From assembly GCA_020002185.1 (NCBI GenBank), contig CM034531.1, positions 48,804,715-48,868,714 on the forward strand: a DNA stretch of 64,000 nucleotides, written 5' to 3'. Each line of letters starts with the position of its first letter. Positions within the stretch are counted from its first letter, which is position 1. The notes below the pieces were generated by a model that was not told where the DNA came from, searched no databases, and saw only the letters and a program-made list of their open reading frames with translations. Positions 46,000 through 57,480 of this stretch are shown here, piece after piece. This DNA comes from Paraescarpia echinospica. Lineage: Eukaryota > Annelida > Polychaeta > Sabellida > Siboglinidae. The position numbers and the translations under genes are program-made.

Positions 46000-46135
46000 T
46001 GCAACATCCAACGACCGAATATTTCAGTAAGCTTGCCGGGAAATTTGCACGTGACTCAATATGACCCATATAGGGCACCGCGCATGCGCACAATTGAAAA
46101 TCTACCATATATTTCAAGACGAAATGTTTCAGTAC
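46000..46135 (-). repeat. CGAAACATTT-type repeat, diverged copy 3
   Basis: Reverse-strand words TACTGAAACATTTCGTCTTG and GAAATATATGGTAGATTTTC match parts of 42520-42570. Divergence is high. Confidence 0.4.
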
Positions 46136-46515
46136 AACGGCACCAATCATAATTATTGTTATGTATGCCTTGCCTTAATATATTCCTACCCGCGTTCTTC
46201 TAGTGGATCGGTATTGAGCGGAGAGCTATCTATGCTACGCTTCGACATGACGATTATATAACGCATTTCTTACTGGTCCCTTTAGCTTCATCTGGGCATG
46301 CGAGGGTACGCGTATATATTATGTTGAGTGTAGGCCTAGTTTACATGATAATCTAGTTTTATTGAAATTATACAGGGTTATGTAGGCCCTATAACTATTA
46401 ATTTATTTGCAAACCTTTGTGCAACATGCACTACAGGATAGGGTGACTGTACCAGCGCAATAGCCTCAGCATAGGCAAGAACTCCGAAAACGCAAGCCAA
46501 AGGCGACCAAAGGGC
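46136..46515. other. Non-coding stretch
   Basis: No feature recognised. Confidence 0.4.
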
Positions 46516-46519
46516 TGCA

Positions 46520-47075
46520 GACCCTTAGTAAAACATTCTATAGAAAACTATATCTTTCCTCTAATTCTATAGAAAACTATAAATTAATTATGGAAATTTT
46601 AATTTCCTACATAATTCTATAGAATATTCTGTAGAATTCTATATAATTTTCTATAGATTTCTATAGTTTTTAGAGAACGGTGTATTTAATGTAGGATTCT
46701 ATATAAAACTACAGTATATTCTATATAACTCTATAGTTTTTAGAGAATCTATAGTTTTCTGTAGGATTCTGTAGAAAACTATAGAACATTCTATAGATAA
46801 CTACAGATAATTCTACAGAATTCACTGGAAGTGTAATTCCTGTAGAATTCTGTAGAATATTCTATAGTTTTTGTGGTTTCTGTAGAAATCTATAGAAAAC
46901 TATAGAATATCCTATAGCATTTATGGCGTCTTTTAATTCTGTAGGATTCTACAGAATATTCTATAGAATTCTATAGTTTTAAATAATCTGTAGTTTTCTG
47001 TAGACATCTATAGAAAACTATAGAATATCCTATAGAATATTCTATAGAATTTTCTATATTTTTTATAGTTTCTGT
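46520..47075. repeat. CTATAG/TTCTATAGAA-rich low-complexity tract (~550 bp)
   Basis: Dozens of self-complementary words TTCTATAGAA, TTCTGTAGAA and CTATAGAATATTCTATAG with irregular spacing of about 10 and 20 bases. Because the words are palindromic, the tract reads nearly the same on both strands and could form many small cruciforms. It has no coding potential. Confidence 0.9.
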
Positions 47076-48227
47076 GAAAACTTTTAACCACTATGTTTTA
47101 GAAACATGTATGTACTTTATTGTTATGTGCATGTGGCGGATGTTTGAGCCAGTATAAAGATTATAATAATTCAGGTTCTTACATATTATGATATGTATGT
47201 CAGTAAGTCTTAAGCTAAAACGATGTTACTGTATTATTTTATACCGAAACATTCAGCTAAGCATAATTAAGTTTTGAATCCGCGCCGCTACCGCATGCCA
47301 TAATAGTATTACCCGTGAGTCAATTCGGCGCGCAACGTTCAAACTTCAAACGGACAAGGCCAGACGAAGACGATAGATTGCGGACAGAATCATTATAATG
47401 AAGAAATTTCGGCCGTTCATGCCACGAGACAAACGGTAGGATGTTGCCAAAGATTGCTGTGTGTTGTTTTTATAACTATTTGATCCACAGAGTAAAATAC
47501 TGTTAACAATATTACGAAATAGTTAGACAGCCGTTTGCGCATACCGCCAATTCCAATCTGCTTCGATGCAACGATTTTACCTCGTTTTCTATACCAAATG
47601 GTCATTCCGTCATCCCATATTGTTTGCGTATGTCAATTATTGATTGTGGTACACAACGAGCATTATTTTCTTATTAATTATTTTACATTTTGCCAGGTAA
47701 TAAAGTGGACTCGGCCCACTAGTAACCAACTGCATTCCCATGCCCACGTGAATGACAGCTAATAAAAACAAGTAAAATGCAACACAGACTATTAAAAAAA
47801 TACCCTAAATTAAATTACAATAGAATGCAAATATGTGATCGATAATATATGTGTGTTTCAAGTTCAAACCGAAACGATGTGAACTTATTTGATTGTATTG
47901 TGGCCTTTTTACCTTTTTGGCCTTCGTACTTTTTTGTGATGCATAGCCAGCGCTAGGGACTAATGTAGCCTGTAGGTATATAATTAACGTTTTTAGATAT
48001 AAACATCAAGTCTCTGCTAATGTATGTGATGCCCAATGGCAGTGCCAATGATTTAAACAACTATTTATTTTGATTCATAATAAAAATATGAACAATTTAG
48101 TTGTCTGTTTGACAATGTTAATGTTACTAAGCCTGATAATAGTGATATATAAACTAATAAAGGTAGATTACTGTCACAGTACTATATCTACTTGCTCAAA
48201 AAGTATATGGGTACCGACTACTGTCGA
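47076..48227. other. Non-coding stretch
   Basis: No exon, RNA gene or dispersed repeat is supported. Confidence 0.4.
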
Positions 48228-48470
48228 TAATGGGAACCGGTGGCCAAGTGATAAAGCACCGATCGAGGGGACTGGTCTCGAATCCAACTATCGGCCACCG
48301 TTTTGAAAAACTTGGGCAATTTCGTTGTCTTGGAAAAGACACTAGGCCATTGGTCCCTTCTAACTGTTGTCTGCCAGAGGAAGTAAAATATCCCATGCAT
48401 GGAGTAAATGAGCTAATGAGTCCATCCTGTAGTGGACTCACTACCTGTTGGGTCTGTAGATGAGGATATT
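48228..48470 (+). repeat. tRNA-derived SINE, second type
   Basis: A-box-like GGTGGCCAAGTGATAAAGCA and B-box-like GGTCTCGAATCC are followed by AAACTTGGGCAATTTCGTTG and GGAAAAGACACTAGG. The head is Ser/Leu-tRNA-like, and the TTGGGCAA core is shared with the SINE at 13605, while the rest differs. Confidence 0.6.
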
Positions 48471-48970
48471 ATGAGATAAAACCACAGTGCAACATTGTAA
48501 TAGGACTTTGCTGAATAATTTTCCAGATCCAGAATATCAGTATTTGTCAAAATGCTCCATTTTTAGATTTATGATGTATAATATAAGCCACACATATTGT
48601 ATTTTTATTGTGTTCTGTTCCATTTATTTCAGGTTGATGTCATCACTGATGTCCAAAAGCAAGATTTATCCATTCTGACAGCAATTATAGCAATCTAAGT
48701 GGTATAGAGTTTGTGTGTATGCATTCTGAATTATTGAATATTATAATAACATATAATTATAATGTATATTGCAGTACAGAACTCAGAATCAATTTATTTG
48801 ACCAATAAATACTGTACATAAGGTTTCAGGGCCATGCGCAATATATCAACACTCAATTATACGTTTCGTCCTCACAGTGTAAATATCATCTTAAAATTGA
48901 CATGATATTGAATATCTCAATAATACAAAATCATAATGGCCGATATCTAGACCCAGACTGGTTTGTTTTA
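48471..48970. other. AT-rich non-coding stretch
   Basis: Nothing recognised. Confidence 0.4.
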
Positions 48971-49107
48971 AGTAGAACCTGCCTTGGATAACCACCTGCT
49001 TTCTCGGTTCCTCTTGAAATTGACCATATTTTCAATGGGCGACCACCTATCTTGAGAGACCACTTTTGCTAGGCTGAAGTGGCGGTCACTCAAGTCAGCT
49101 TCTACTG
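48971..49107. mobile_element. 137-bp TA-flanked MITE
   Basis: Left end AGTAGAACCTGCCTTGGATA and right end in reverse CAGTAGAAGCTGACTTGAGT, flanked by TA (48969-48970 and 49108-49109). Inside, GACCACCTATCTTGAGAGAC repeats parts of the ends. It belongs to the same broad CAGTAGAACC-ended class as the elements at 15930, 20661, 21995 and 30293. Confidence 0.6.
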
Positions 49108-49479
49108 TACATTTCAATTCTGCAATTTCGCCTAGGCAAATATATCACCCGAGCCGCATGACGTTTATTGTATTTTGCCCTTAAACCCTTCCTATATATA
49201 CTATTGTTATGCACTGGTAATAATGCACGAGTGTATAAATACAGTGTGGTACGCCACGTTCAAAGTAATGGAAGAAAATCATTCAGCAATGCCAATTATG
49301 TTCAATCAGAATGACTGACCCAACAACAGTTTCCAATCTAACATTCAAGAAATGTTGAGAAACAACCCATCTTGCAGAGTCAACTGTTCACCCCTACCCT
49401 CTTGACACTATCCTGCCAAGTGATTTCGGTTTTCTCTTTCTACCACACATGTTTTTCCTGCTCTCTTTGTCAATATAAA

Positions 49480-49875
49480 TTGGAATACCATGGTGTACCT
49501 GTATGGAAATACCATGTTGTACTTGTTTCAAAATACCGTGGTACTATACCAGCAGATACGGGTCAGATTCATTGACATATATTTAAATACAAATAATATT
49601 GAAGGGTTCAAATACAATAAAATGAAAACGTAAATATTTAAATACAAGTATGTATTTAAGATAATGTTCAGAATTCTTTTTACAAAACCGCCAATAGCAA
49701 AAATAATGGCAAATCTTACATTGAGATATGTTGTTTATCAACATAATTTGACGATGTTATGTACAACAATGACATGAGATGTCGCTTACTGACTGGCAAT
49801 CTTTGGTGTTTGTACCATGTATGAAAATACCATGTTGTACCTGTTTCAAAATACCATGGTAGTATACCTGAGTAC
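49480..49875. repeat. Direct repeat pair around ATACCATG words
   Basis: 49480-49560 and 49808-49873 share GAAATACCATGTTGTAC, TGTTTCAAAATACC and TGGTA(C/G)TATACC. The intervening 250 bp is AT-rich with no coding potential. Confidence 0.6.
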
Positions 49876-49884
49876 AGTGTATGT

Positions 49885-50146
49885 CTCGATCTGCACCCCT
49901 TGGAGGCTCGCTGAAAAAAAACTCGTTGAGGCTCGCTGAAAAAAACCCACCTTATGGCATTCTGAAAACCTAAATTAAAAAAAAAAGCACCCCCTTTCCC
50001 CAATATTGAGGGGTAATCCTATCTCCAGCCCTCATACACCACAAAATGCACACCCCTTCTTAAATGTTGGGGCCCTTGGGGAGCTAAGCTCCTAATCCAC
50101 AAATATTGGGGACTAAGCTCCCCCGGCAGGTTCCAATGCCTATGTA
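49885..50146 (-). repeat. Second copy of the GGAACC-ended C-rich repeat
   Basis: Contains GGAGGCTCGCTGAAAAAA twice and ends, in reverse, CATAGGCATTGGAACCTGCC followed by GGGGGAGCTTAGTC. It shares the GAGGCTCGC and GGAACC features with the element at 7029-8452. The left end is not defined. Confidence 0.45.
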
Positions 50147-51084
50147 AGTAAAACAAGTATTACCATATTTAATTTGTTTCCTACACAGATGTTAATTGAT
50201 GTATATTTTAGCAGAAATATATTTAATGGCTCCAACAATATTTTCTTGCTTTCTCTGTTGTGAATGTCATTGTGACATGTAGTCTGTGCTGTTTCAGATA
50301 ATTACTCATTACTGTACACGAGTATTTAAGGATTAATTTCTAGATATGTTGTATGCTGAATAGTCAATTTGTTGTATTTATCATATACTTAATTGTTCAT
50401 ATTGTATTATAATGTATACAAAAGATTTGATAATTGATTTGTGTCATTATTAGCATGGCTTGCATTTATGTACATGTATGCTCAATAGACTTTATTTTGT
50501 ATTTGTTGAATTTGGTCATTCAATCTGCTTGGATATTACTGTAGATTGCCTGTATGGTTAATGTATTTGAATATATGACATAATAAAAATGTATGAAGAT
50601 TAACGTGCACTTCGGTTAATGAATATGTCATATAGAATATTTCCTATAGGAAACAAACAAACATCAAACCTTCCTGCTATTTCAGAGGGCAACCTTCTCA
50701 AAGCTGCTGGCCTGACTCTGAAAATTGGTGTTACAATCAGGCCTATGGGATCTCGGAATGGCCGCATTGTCATAATGTATTTGTAATTCCAAATGTACAT
50801 AGTATAAATACAACAACAATGCTAAATGTTGTATCGCAATATGCGGAATGATGAGTACAAATAAGGACAAGTAATATCCTATCAATATGTTTATTTTTAG
50901 GAGGCTCGAGTCGAAACTTTGAACAATATGTCGAAAAACCAATTTTGGTTTCTTCGTCGACATCACATAACATGTAACATAGGTGTGTGGAGTTCAGCAT
51001 TACGTGTTCAGCACAACAAAGTTATATAAACACAACTAATAGCCCACCCACATAATTATTATATGATCAGTCGACAAAGATTTC
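50147..51084. other. AT-rich non-coding stretch
   Basis: No exon supported. AATAAA-rich and AT-rich only. Confidence 0.4.
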
Positions 51085-51480
51085 ATGGGATTTAATGCAG
51101 GAAGGAGTGCATTTGGTTATAACTCAACTGCAACTTGGCCTGAATCGCGACCATCAACACATGACGCCCACCCTCGTTGCGCTTTACTGGCTGCCGGTCC
51201 AATGGCGCATCAACTAAAAGATTCTTCTGCTGACATACCGCGCTTTACCCGATCTCGCGCCCGCGTATGCATTGTCGACTTGATCTCGCCGTATACACCA
51301 GGGCGCGGGCTTCGTTCCGCTGACAGCAATCTACAAACTGTGCCACGCTACGACATGGAACGATACGGTCGACGAGGTTTCTCCGTGATGGCACCGCGAT
51401 TTTGGAACGGTCTGCATTGGCATATCCATGACGCTGACTCTCGAACTTTTTAAGTTTCAGCTAACGACACATATTTTTAA
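51085..51480 (+). pseudogene. LINE C-terminal fragment
   Basis: In shifting frames: THVTPTLVALYWLPVQWRIN-like reading at 51160-51215, then VDLISPYTPGRGLRSADSNL, VPRYDMERYGRRGFSVMAPR, FWNGLHWHIHDADS, and FKFQLTTHIFKNAF after another frame change. This order matches the L-H-W-L-P...R-A-F-S-x-x-A-P-x-x-W-N region of CR1/L2-like ORF2. Confidence 0.7.
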
Positions 51481-52099
51481 GAATGCATTTCAAGATTATT
51501 TATAATATATTTTCATTCTAACGTCACTACATGGTTTATTTTATACTGCATTTTAGGTATTTATTTACTTTAATTACTTGATTGATTTTAAAGCTGCAAG
51601 TAGTTTAATTTTATACACACTGTAGTTAATTCTAGTCAATATTTAACCTTGGTATGCCGATATTATGCACAAGTTTACATTTTTCCTTTTTAGCGTGTGC
51701 GATATATTTTTTCTATTGGGGTTTTACACGGGACGAGCTGGAACAATCAGTCTTGTATATTCAACGTGGGCAATATGAGTGGCATCCGGTTTAGGACATT
51801 CAAGCACTCCCACTTGGACCCACTGGGAAGTGGTTTGAACGGTTCGCCAGGCACATACTCATAAAATAAAACATCTTCTTGTTATTGTGACCGGTAGCTT
51901 TTAGGACACCGACAGTAGTGTTGTTTCTACCCGTTATACATTAATTTTTGATTTCAGATGGTTGCCCTCTGGAGTATTATTCGGGAAGGTTTGAAGTTTT
52001 AAACACAACAGGGCAACAAAAATAGCACGATGTGTCCATTTTCGACCCCCGTGCTCCCTGACTAGACACGTCTTCATTTACGAAAATACGCGTTATAGT
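51481..52099. other. Non-coding stretch
   Basis: Nothing recognised. Confidence 0.35.
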
Positions 52100-52260
52100 T
52101 TTAACAGGTGGGACCAATTGGACAGGTGTGACAGGTGTGACAAGTGTAACAAGTGTAACAGCTGTAACACGCGTGACAGTTGTAACAGGTGTGGCAGGTA
52201 TAACATGCGTGAATAGTGTAACACGTGAATAGTGTAACATGCGTAACATATAAGTAAACG
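52100..52260. repeat. 9-bp ACAGGTGTG/ACATGCGTA array
   Basis: About 16 degenerate units of 9 bp (ACAGGTGTG, ACAAGTGTA, ACACGCGTG, ACATGCGTA). A shorter patch of the same words is at 52638-52690. Both sides of the intervening 380 bp hence carry the same motif. Confidence 0.85.
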
Positions 52261-54135
52261 TTTATTTTTCCAACAAAAGAACAATACATACAGTGTTTAT
52301 GGTATATCAGAATGATTATGTCAGAAAAAGGGTATACTGAAGAAACTCTTGTATTTGTATACCCCTAATTATTTACTAACGACATATGGAATATGGCAGA
52401 TACTACATAATAGTACAATGTTAGTTATTATTGGCTATTACAATATTAATACACAAAATAACACATTGATAGTAGTACTTATTTGACAATTAATAATGTA
52501 TATTAGCTTGCAGCAAATTACAATACAATCATATTTTAAGTTGCGATATGCTCACTTATTGATAACAATGAAGTGCAAATTAGAATTAAATATACAGTTT
52601 TTGACCAATGACCTGATTTTATTGTTTCGATCATATATGTAACAGGTGTGACAGACGTAACAGGCGCAACAGGTGTGATTGATGTGACATGTATAATTCT
52701 TGAGGTAGACAGCAACAGGATCCAAAGGGTCCATTATGATTGCATCCAAAACGTGGATCATAGAAAGTATGCTGTTCCCGGTAGCACTGATAGGACGCAT
52801 TATAGTCACAGCAAATGCAATATTATCCTGCACATAGCCATAGGATGATCTGCTGCATTTCATCGCCAAGACGGGTGGGGGGATATGTTTTCGCCGCCGC
52901 ATCGCCGTAACTTTATTGTAATTTGAACGGCAGCACATTCAAAATTGGTCTGGGGGCACGATAACGGGGGCCCATTAAAAAAGATCTACAAGCACGCAAA
53001 ATTATAATTGTCTAGGGTGCACGTGCCCCCAGGCCTCCTGGATCCGCCTATGAAAAGTGACGCACATGCACATGTCCATTACGTGTTTTTGTGGGAGCGT
53101 CACATCGAGTACTATGAACATATTCAAATGAATAACACATGCACGTATTGTGGTTAAAACAGCATAATATCAGTCGGCAGAAGTCAAACAAAATCCCTGG
53201 TTCCATCCTCTTGCCGCCGTTTTGAAGCTTCGGCAATTTCGTACACTCCGCATTGTCTTAGTTTACTCAGCCATCCGATCAGTGTCTTGACAGTGATGGA
53301 TTTGTGTAGATGCATACACCTAGCACAGCAACTGCAGCGAGTCCAGATAAGTCCGGTTGGTATAGCAATGGACAGGTTTTCAAGGGAGTTAAACGGTAAA
53401 GTGCTGCAGGCATTGCAATAGAAAGGATAACGCGCTATAAAAATAATTGACATTGATAAGATTTTATGTGTTTTGTGTTACATAATTACGTGATATAGTA
53501 CTTTGTAAACACGTGGTTAATGGTATAGTTTGCATGTACAATCTGGTGCCTCTGTAGATCTAAAACACCAGCCCAGCTCGCCATGTTCACGTACTCTAAA
53601 GTGCTGAAAACAAACACACGTTAAAATAAAAAAAAATCACACCGACTAATGACACAATAAAACATAGACTTTTCTTTTTCAGTAAGTTTTGGGCATGAAT
53701 GAGAAACTTTATTCCTTGACTCCATACTAGATAGATGTTTTGATCAAGGCTCTTTGCACAAAACGTCTTGTTGTTCTTGATGTGTCAATGTTGAGAATCT
53801 CATTTCAAGTTGTGTTGCTAAGTTCAGTGGCAATATAGCAATGATTACTGATGGTTGGACTTTCAAAATGCGTTCTGAGTAAAGTGCCGCGGCACACCGG
53901 AGACTTTATCGCGACACATCAGTGCGGTTCAGTAAACCGGCTGAGAAGTCTGTTTTACTGCAACGCGTTCTCACCTGACATTTGTTGTTTGGAATTTCGA
54001 AGTCAGTTTTTTGTGCAGCCCACCGGTAATAATCTTCAAGATCTGAACGTTTGAAACGCTACCCATGTTTAAAACAGCACCGCCAGTATATTTGACAAGT
54101 CGATTAGAACTGTCACGCAAGTGCTTTATAAGTAC
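52261..54135. other. Non-coding stretch with a possible hAT-type end
   Basis: At 53015-53056 the reverse strand reads TCATAGGCGGATCCAGGAGG followed by CCTGGGGGCA, which resembles the GGCGGATCCAGGGGG-type ends common in invertebrate hAT-like elements. The other end was not found. No exon is supported. Confidence 0.35.
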
Positions 54136-54583
54136 GTATGCTTGCAGACACTCTCTAATGTCTGTTCCATTGTGGAGCACGGTGGCATTAGGGATAGGGA
54201 AGGGAATTGAGATCGGTATGCTTGCAGACACTCTAATGTCTGTTCCATTGTGGAGCACGGTGGCGTTAGGGATAGGGAAGGGAATTGAGATCGGTATGCT
54301 TGCAGACACTCTAATGTCTGTTCCATTGTGGAGCACGGTGCGTTAGGGATAGGGAAGGGAATTGAGATCGGTATGCTTGCAGACACTCTCTAATGTCTGT
54401 TCCATTGTGGAGCACGGTGGCGTTAGGGATAGGGAAGGGAATTGAGATCGGTATGCTTGCAGACACTCTCTAAAGTATGTTCCATTGTGGAGCACGGTGG
54501 CGTTAGGGATAGGGAAGGGAATTGAGATCGGTATGCTTGCAGACACTCTCTAATGTCTGTTCCATTGTGGAGCATAGTGGCGA
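54136..54583. repeat. 77-80-bp minisatellite, 5.7 units
   Basis: The unit begins GTATGCTTGCAGACACTCTC and contains GTTCCATTGTGGAGCACGGT and GGGATAGGGAAGGGAATTGA. Units 2 and 3 lack a TC, and unit 3 also lacks a G. Between-unit identity is very high, so expansion is recent. Frames change between units because lengths vary. Confidence 0.95.
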
Positions 54584-54599
54584 AGCTAGAGCTTCCGGA

Positions 54600-54850
54600 T
54601 CTCAATCAGGATATTTAGAATTCTAATCCTCTACCTACCGTTTCGAAGTTATATTACTCCATGTTACTCCAGTTCACTCACCTGTAAGAAAGAATACCTG
54701 GCTGTGGGCATTTGAATACGAATAGTCTTCGTGTATTAATTGCAGCTTGACTGAATGCTTCCCAAAGAAGTCGAGATGGTGTTCGAATGTAAAGTGCTTT
54801 GAGCCTCTTAAGAACTGGATACCGCGCTATATAAGAATATACCGTTTATC
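54600..54850 (+). repeat. SINE copy 3, 5'-degraded
   Basis: Shares CCAGTTCACTCACCTGTAAG, TTGCAGCTTGACTGAATGCT, AAGTCGAGATGGTGTTCGA, GTAAAGTGCTTTGAGC and CTATATAAGAATATACC with the copy at 13605. It follows the 80-bp minisatellite directly. Confidence 0.7.
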
Positions 54851-56031
54851 TTTACCATTGTAACGGTTTCACAGTGTACCAGTAGCAACTGTGCGTGCTT
54901 TTTAATTGATGCATATTTACTCTTCCGGTTATGTCGTGACTAATTGACCAAGGTGTGAGAGCACAGTTAATCTTCCTGTTTTGGGTCACTAAATTGTAGG
55001 CCCTATACAATTGCAATAAACAACTTCGTTTGATGTGGAATGAGTGCAATTGATCAGGCATATTAGCAGGTTAAGTGGTAACAAGTAGTGGAAGTAAAAT
55101 TATGCCGTTTTTGTAGAGATTAATTCGCGGAGTGATATGATTTCCTTGCCATTTTTCTTCCCACAACGCACATGGATGCTGTGATACTTGGCTTTGTTAA
55201 ACGTGGACGGGCATCGTGCATGCATGCTTTTTAAAAGAGTTGCAAGTATGTGATTTTAACGAAACTGGTATCTATGGCATGTTAGCAGTGGCTGTGAAGA
55301 AGTGACATCAATTTATCAGTTCTAGTTTTCTTATAACCTGACAAAACAGAACAACCAATACAAACATCGACAGTTATCTGTGTTCCATCGGAGTGGTCGA
55401 CTGCAGATTCGTTTGAAGCTTAACCCAAAATAACCCTAACGTTTACACTAACCATAACTAACCCCTATTACAACTAATTTTAACACCAACCGTAATTAAC
55501 TCCAACTCTGACTAATTATATAAATACTCTTACATAACCTTCAACATAACTACGTATGACAATATATAACCGTACACACCATTTACAATTTATAACCTTC
55601 GTATGATTGGTTCTAGGTTCCAACGAATACGCACTCAGCCTTAGTACTAATTTGGGTTGCAAAAGTTTACTGTACGACAATTACGTACTTCTATATAGAA
55701 ATAACAGCAAGTGATACTTAAACAAAACGTAGTTGTAGCGTTTTGAACCTAGCAGTATTGTTTGGAAGCAACTTTTTAAAACACTACTGTAGTATTTTGA
55801 CTTCTATTCTTCAAATATCCCCCTCTGGAAGTATTTGCGCACATTCACTACATCCGTTTCGTATAGTTGCACAAGTGTAAAAAAATAAATCTGCTGTAAA
55901 GCGCGTCAGTTTGCAAAGAGTTAGAATGGCTAAGGCGGCTATTACAGGCTTATCTAAGATAAAAAATTGAAAAAGTTTACTCAATGTTTTGAATGAATGA
56001 ATGAATCACTTTATTACAGAATATGACATTC

Positions 56032-56036
<5 letters not shown>
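54851..56036. other. Non-coding stretch with degenerate CTAAC words
   Basis: At 55420-55510 there are loose AACCCTAACG / ACTAACC words that recall telomeric sequence but are not tandem. No exon is supported. Confidence 0.35.
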
Positions 56037-56103
<67 letters not shown>

Positions 56104-56121
56104 TGTGTGTGTGTGTGTGTG
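56037..56121. repeat. (GT)n microsatellite
   Basis: About 40 GT dinucleotides with one interruption. Confidence 0.98.
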
Positions 56122-56869
56122 AAGATAAACTAACATATATTTGACTGACATAAAAGACTGTTTATGTTGAATAGTTTTTCATGCATTTATAGATGCCATT
56201 GACAATTCGCAGAGCCGAGCACTGCTAATAATAAATCAACTCTTATTCGCAGAGCCCGCGATCAACCAATCAGAAGGTACCTTTCATCACAGAGTCCGGA
56301 CAACCAATGAGAATGCTTGTTTCTTCTCATAGCCAAATGTGCAAAGTTGGATGCCATGAGGTAGAAGTCGACGTAGTTGTTTGGTGGTGACATTTCATCA
56401 TAACAAAACTTGACACTGATGTCATAGTCGATTATGCCGGATCTCAAAGAGAGAGAGAACAAGTTTAACAGAGACATATTCGGAGTCTGCCGTAATCCCA
56501 GACGGTGCTGTTTGCAACGACGGTTAATGAAGTTTCTGTCGACAATTACCTTGGCGGTAGATTAACCCGGCACTGGTCTAGTATCCGGGTCCACCTCGAG
56601 TTCGTCGATGTAACTATAATTTTGCCTAAGTTTGATACCTCAGTACATTAGTTCCATCAGTCAACATCATCCCAAGTATAGTAATGCTACGAAACTATCT
56701 CGTTTTGGCGCACTTTTCAGGCACAAAGAGCGACGATCGCTCATTTCGGTAACCCTAACGTTTGAATTCATATAATTACTCTACATCTTCCTGTATATTT
56801 CCATTTCCACCAAAACAATAATTTTACCAGAATTCAATAAATGTATAATTCCACAATTTACGCTGGTCT
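56122..56869. other. Non-coding stretch
   Basis: No feature recognised. Confidence 0.4.
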
Positions 56870-57480
56870 TCTTCGAATATGCATATTTTGGCGCGCTTTT
56901 CGGTTTGCCTAGATTTGGCATCAGAGGCGCCAATGTCGCGCAACATGCCAGCACTTTCAATACATTCACATCATGTTGTGTCGCAGCAAGCGTCTGAATG
57001 AGTTAGTGTGTGGTATTCCGATCTATTATAAACACTAGTCATAATAGAAGAACAAGCAGTTATTTTCTGGTTCCACACGAATACCAACTTTGTTCAGAAA
57101 AAAAATGAAGCGACAGAACCTCCGCTACAGTCAACCTGACAGCGTCAACAAGACAAGCCGACCGCAAAAACTTACGCCGCTTCAGCTTATTTTGAGAAAA
57201 ATGGTTTCGATTACGACCCAGGAAAACTAATCTACATCAGTAAACACACACACACGCAATCACACACACGAAAATATTGTATCCAACTGCAGAAAATATA
57301 TAATATCATAACATTACACGAAGGAAGCGCTATACAATTTAGCATAACCCTGAATCTGATTAATTATTTTTTCGTCACTCCCTGTGGCCGAGTGGTTAAA
57401 TGCGTTGGTTCGGCGCTCCCGGTTTTTTACTACCGACACGTGTGCGGGAGATCTAGGTTCACGTCTAACACCAAACGTTT
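56870..57480 (+). repeat. Single-arm copy of the palindromic repeat with a different tRNA-like head
   Basis: From TCGAATATGCATATTTTGGC through GAATGAGTTAGTGTG, AACACTAGTCATAATAGAAG and ATCTACATCAGTAAACACAC the order of words matches 620-1060. The tRNA-like block at 57378-57470 has CCTGTGGCCGAGTGGTTAAA and AGGTTCACGTC, a Ser/Leu-type head unlike the one at 1114. Sequence beyond the head (AAAGTAATATAAACCAAGC) matches the spacer of the palindrome in reverse (1264-1290). Confidence 0.7.

Noticed and set aside
53184..53453. 89-codon Cys-rich minus-strand open frame as a secreted peptide
   Set aside because: No clear signal peptide, irregular Cys spacing and no splice or poly(A) context; could not be supported.
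54136..54583. CRISPR-like array
   Set aside because: Units of 77-80 bp are contiguous and nearly identical with no unique spacers.
55420..55510. Internal telomeric repeat
   Set aside because: CTAAC-like words are scattered and not in a 6-bp tandem; consistent with chance in AT-rich sequence.
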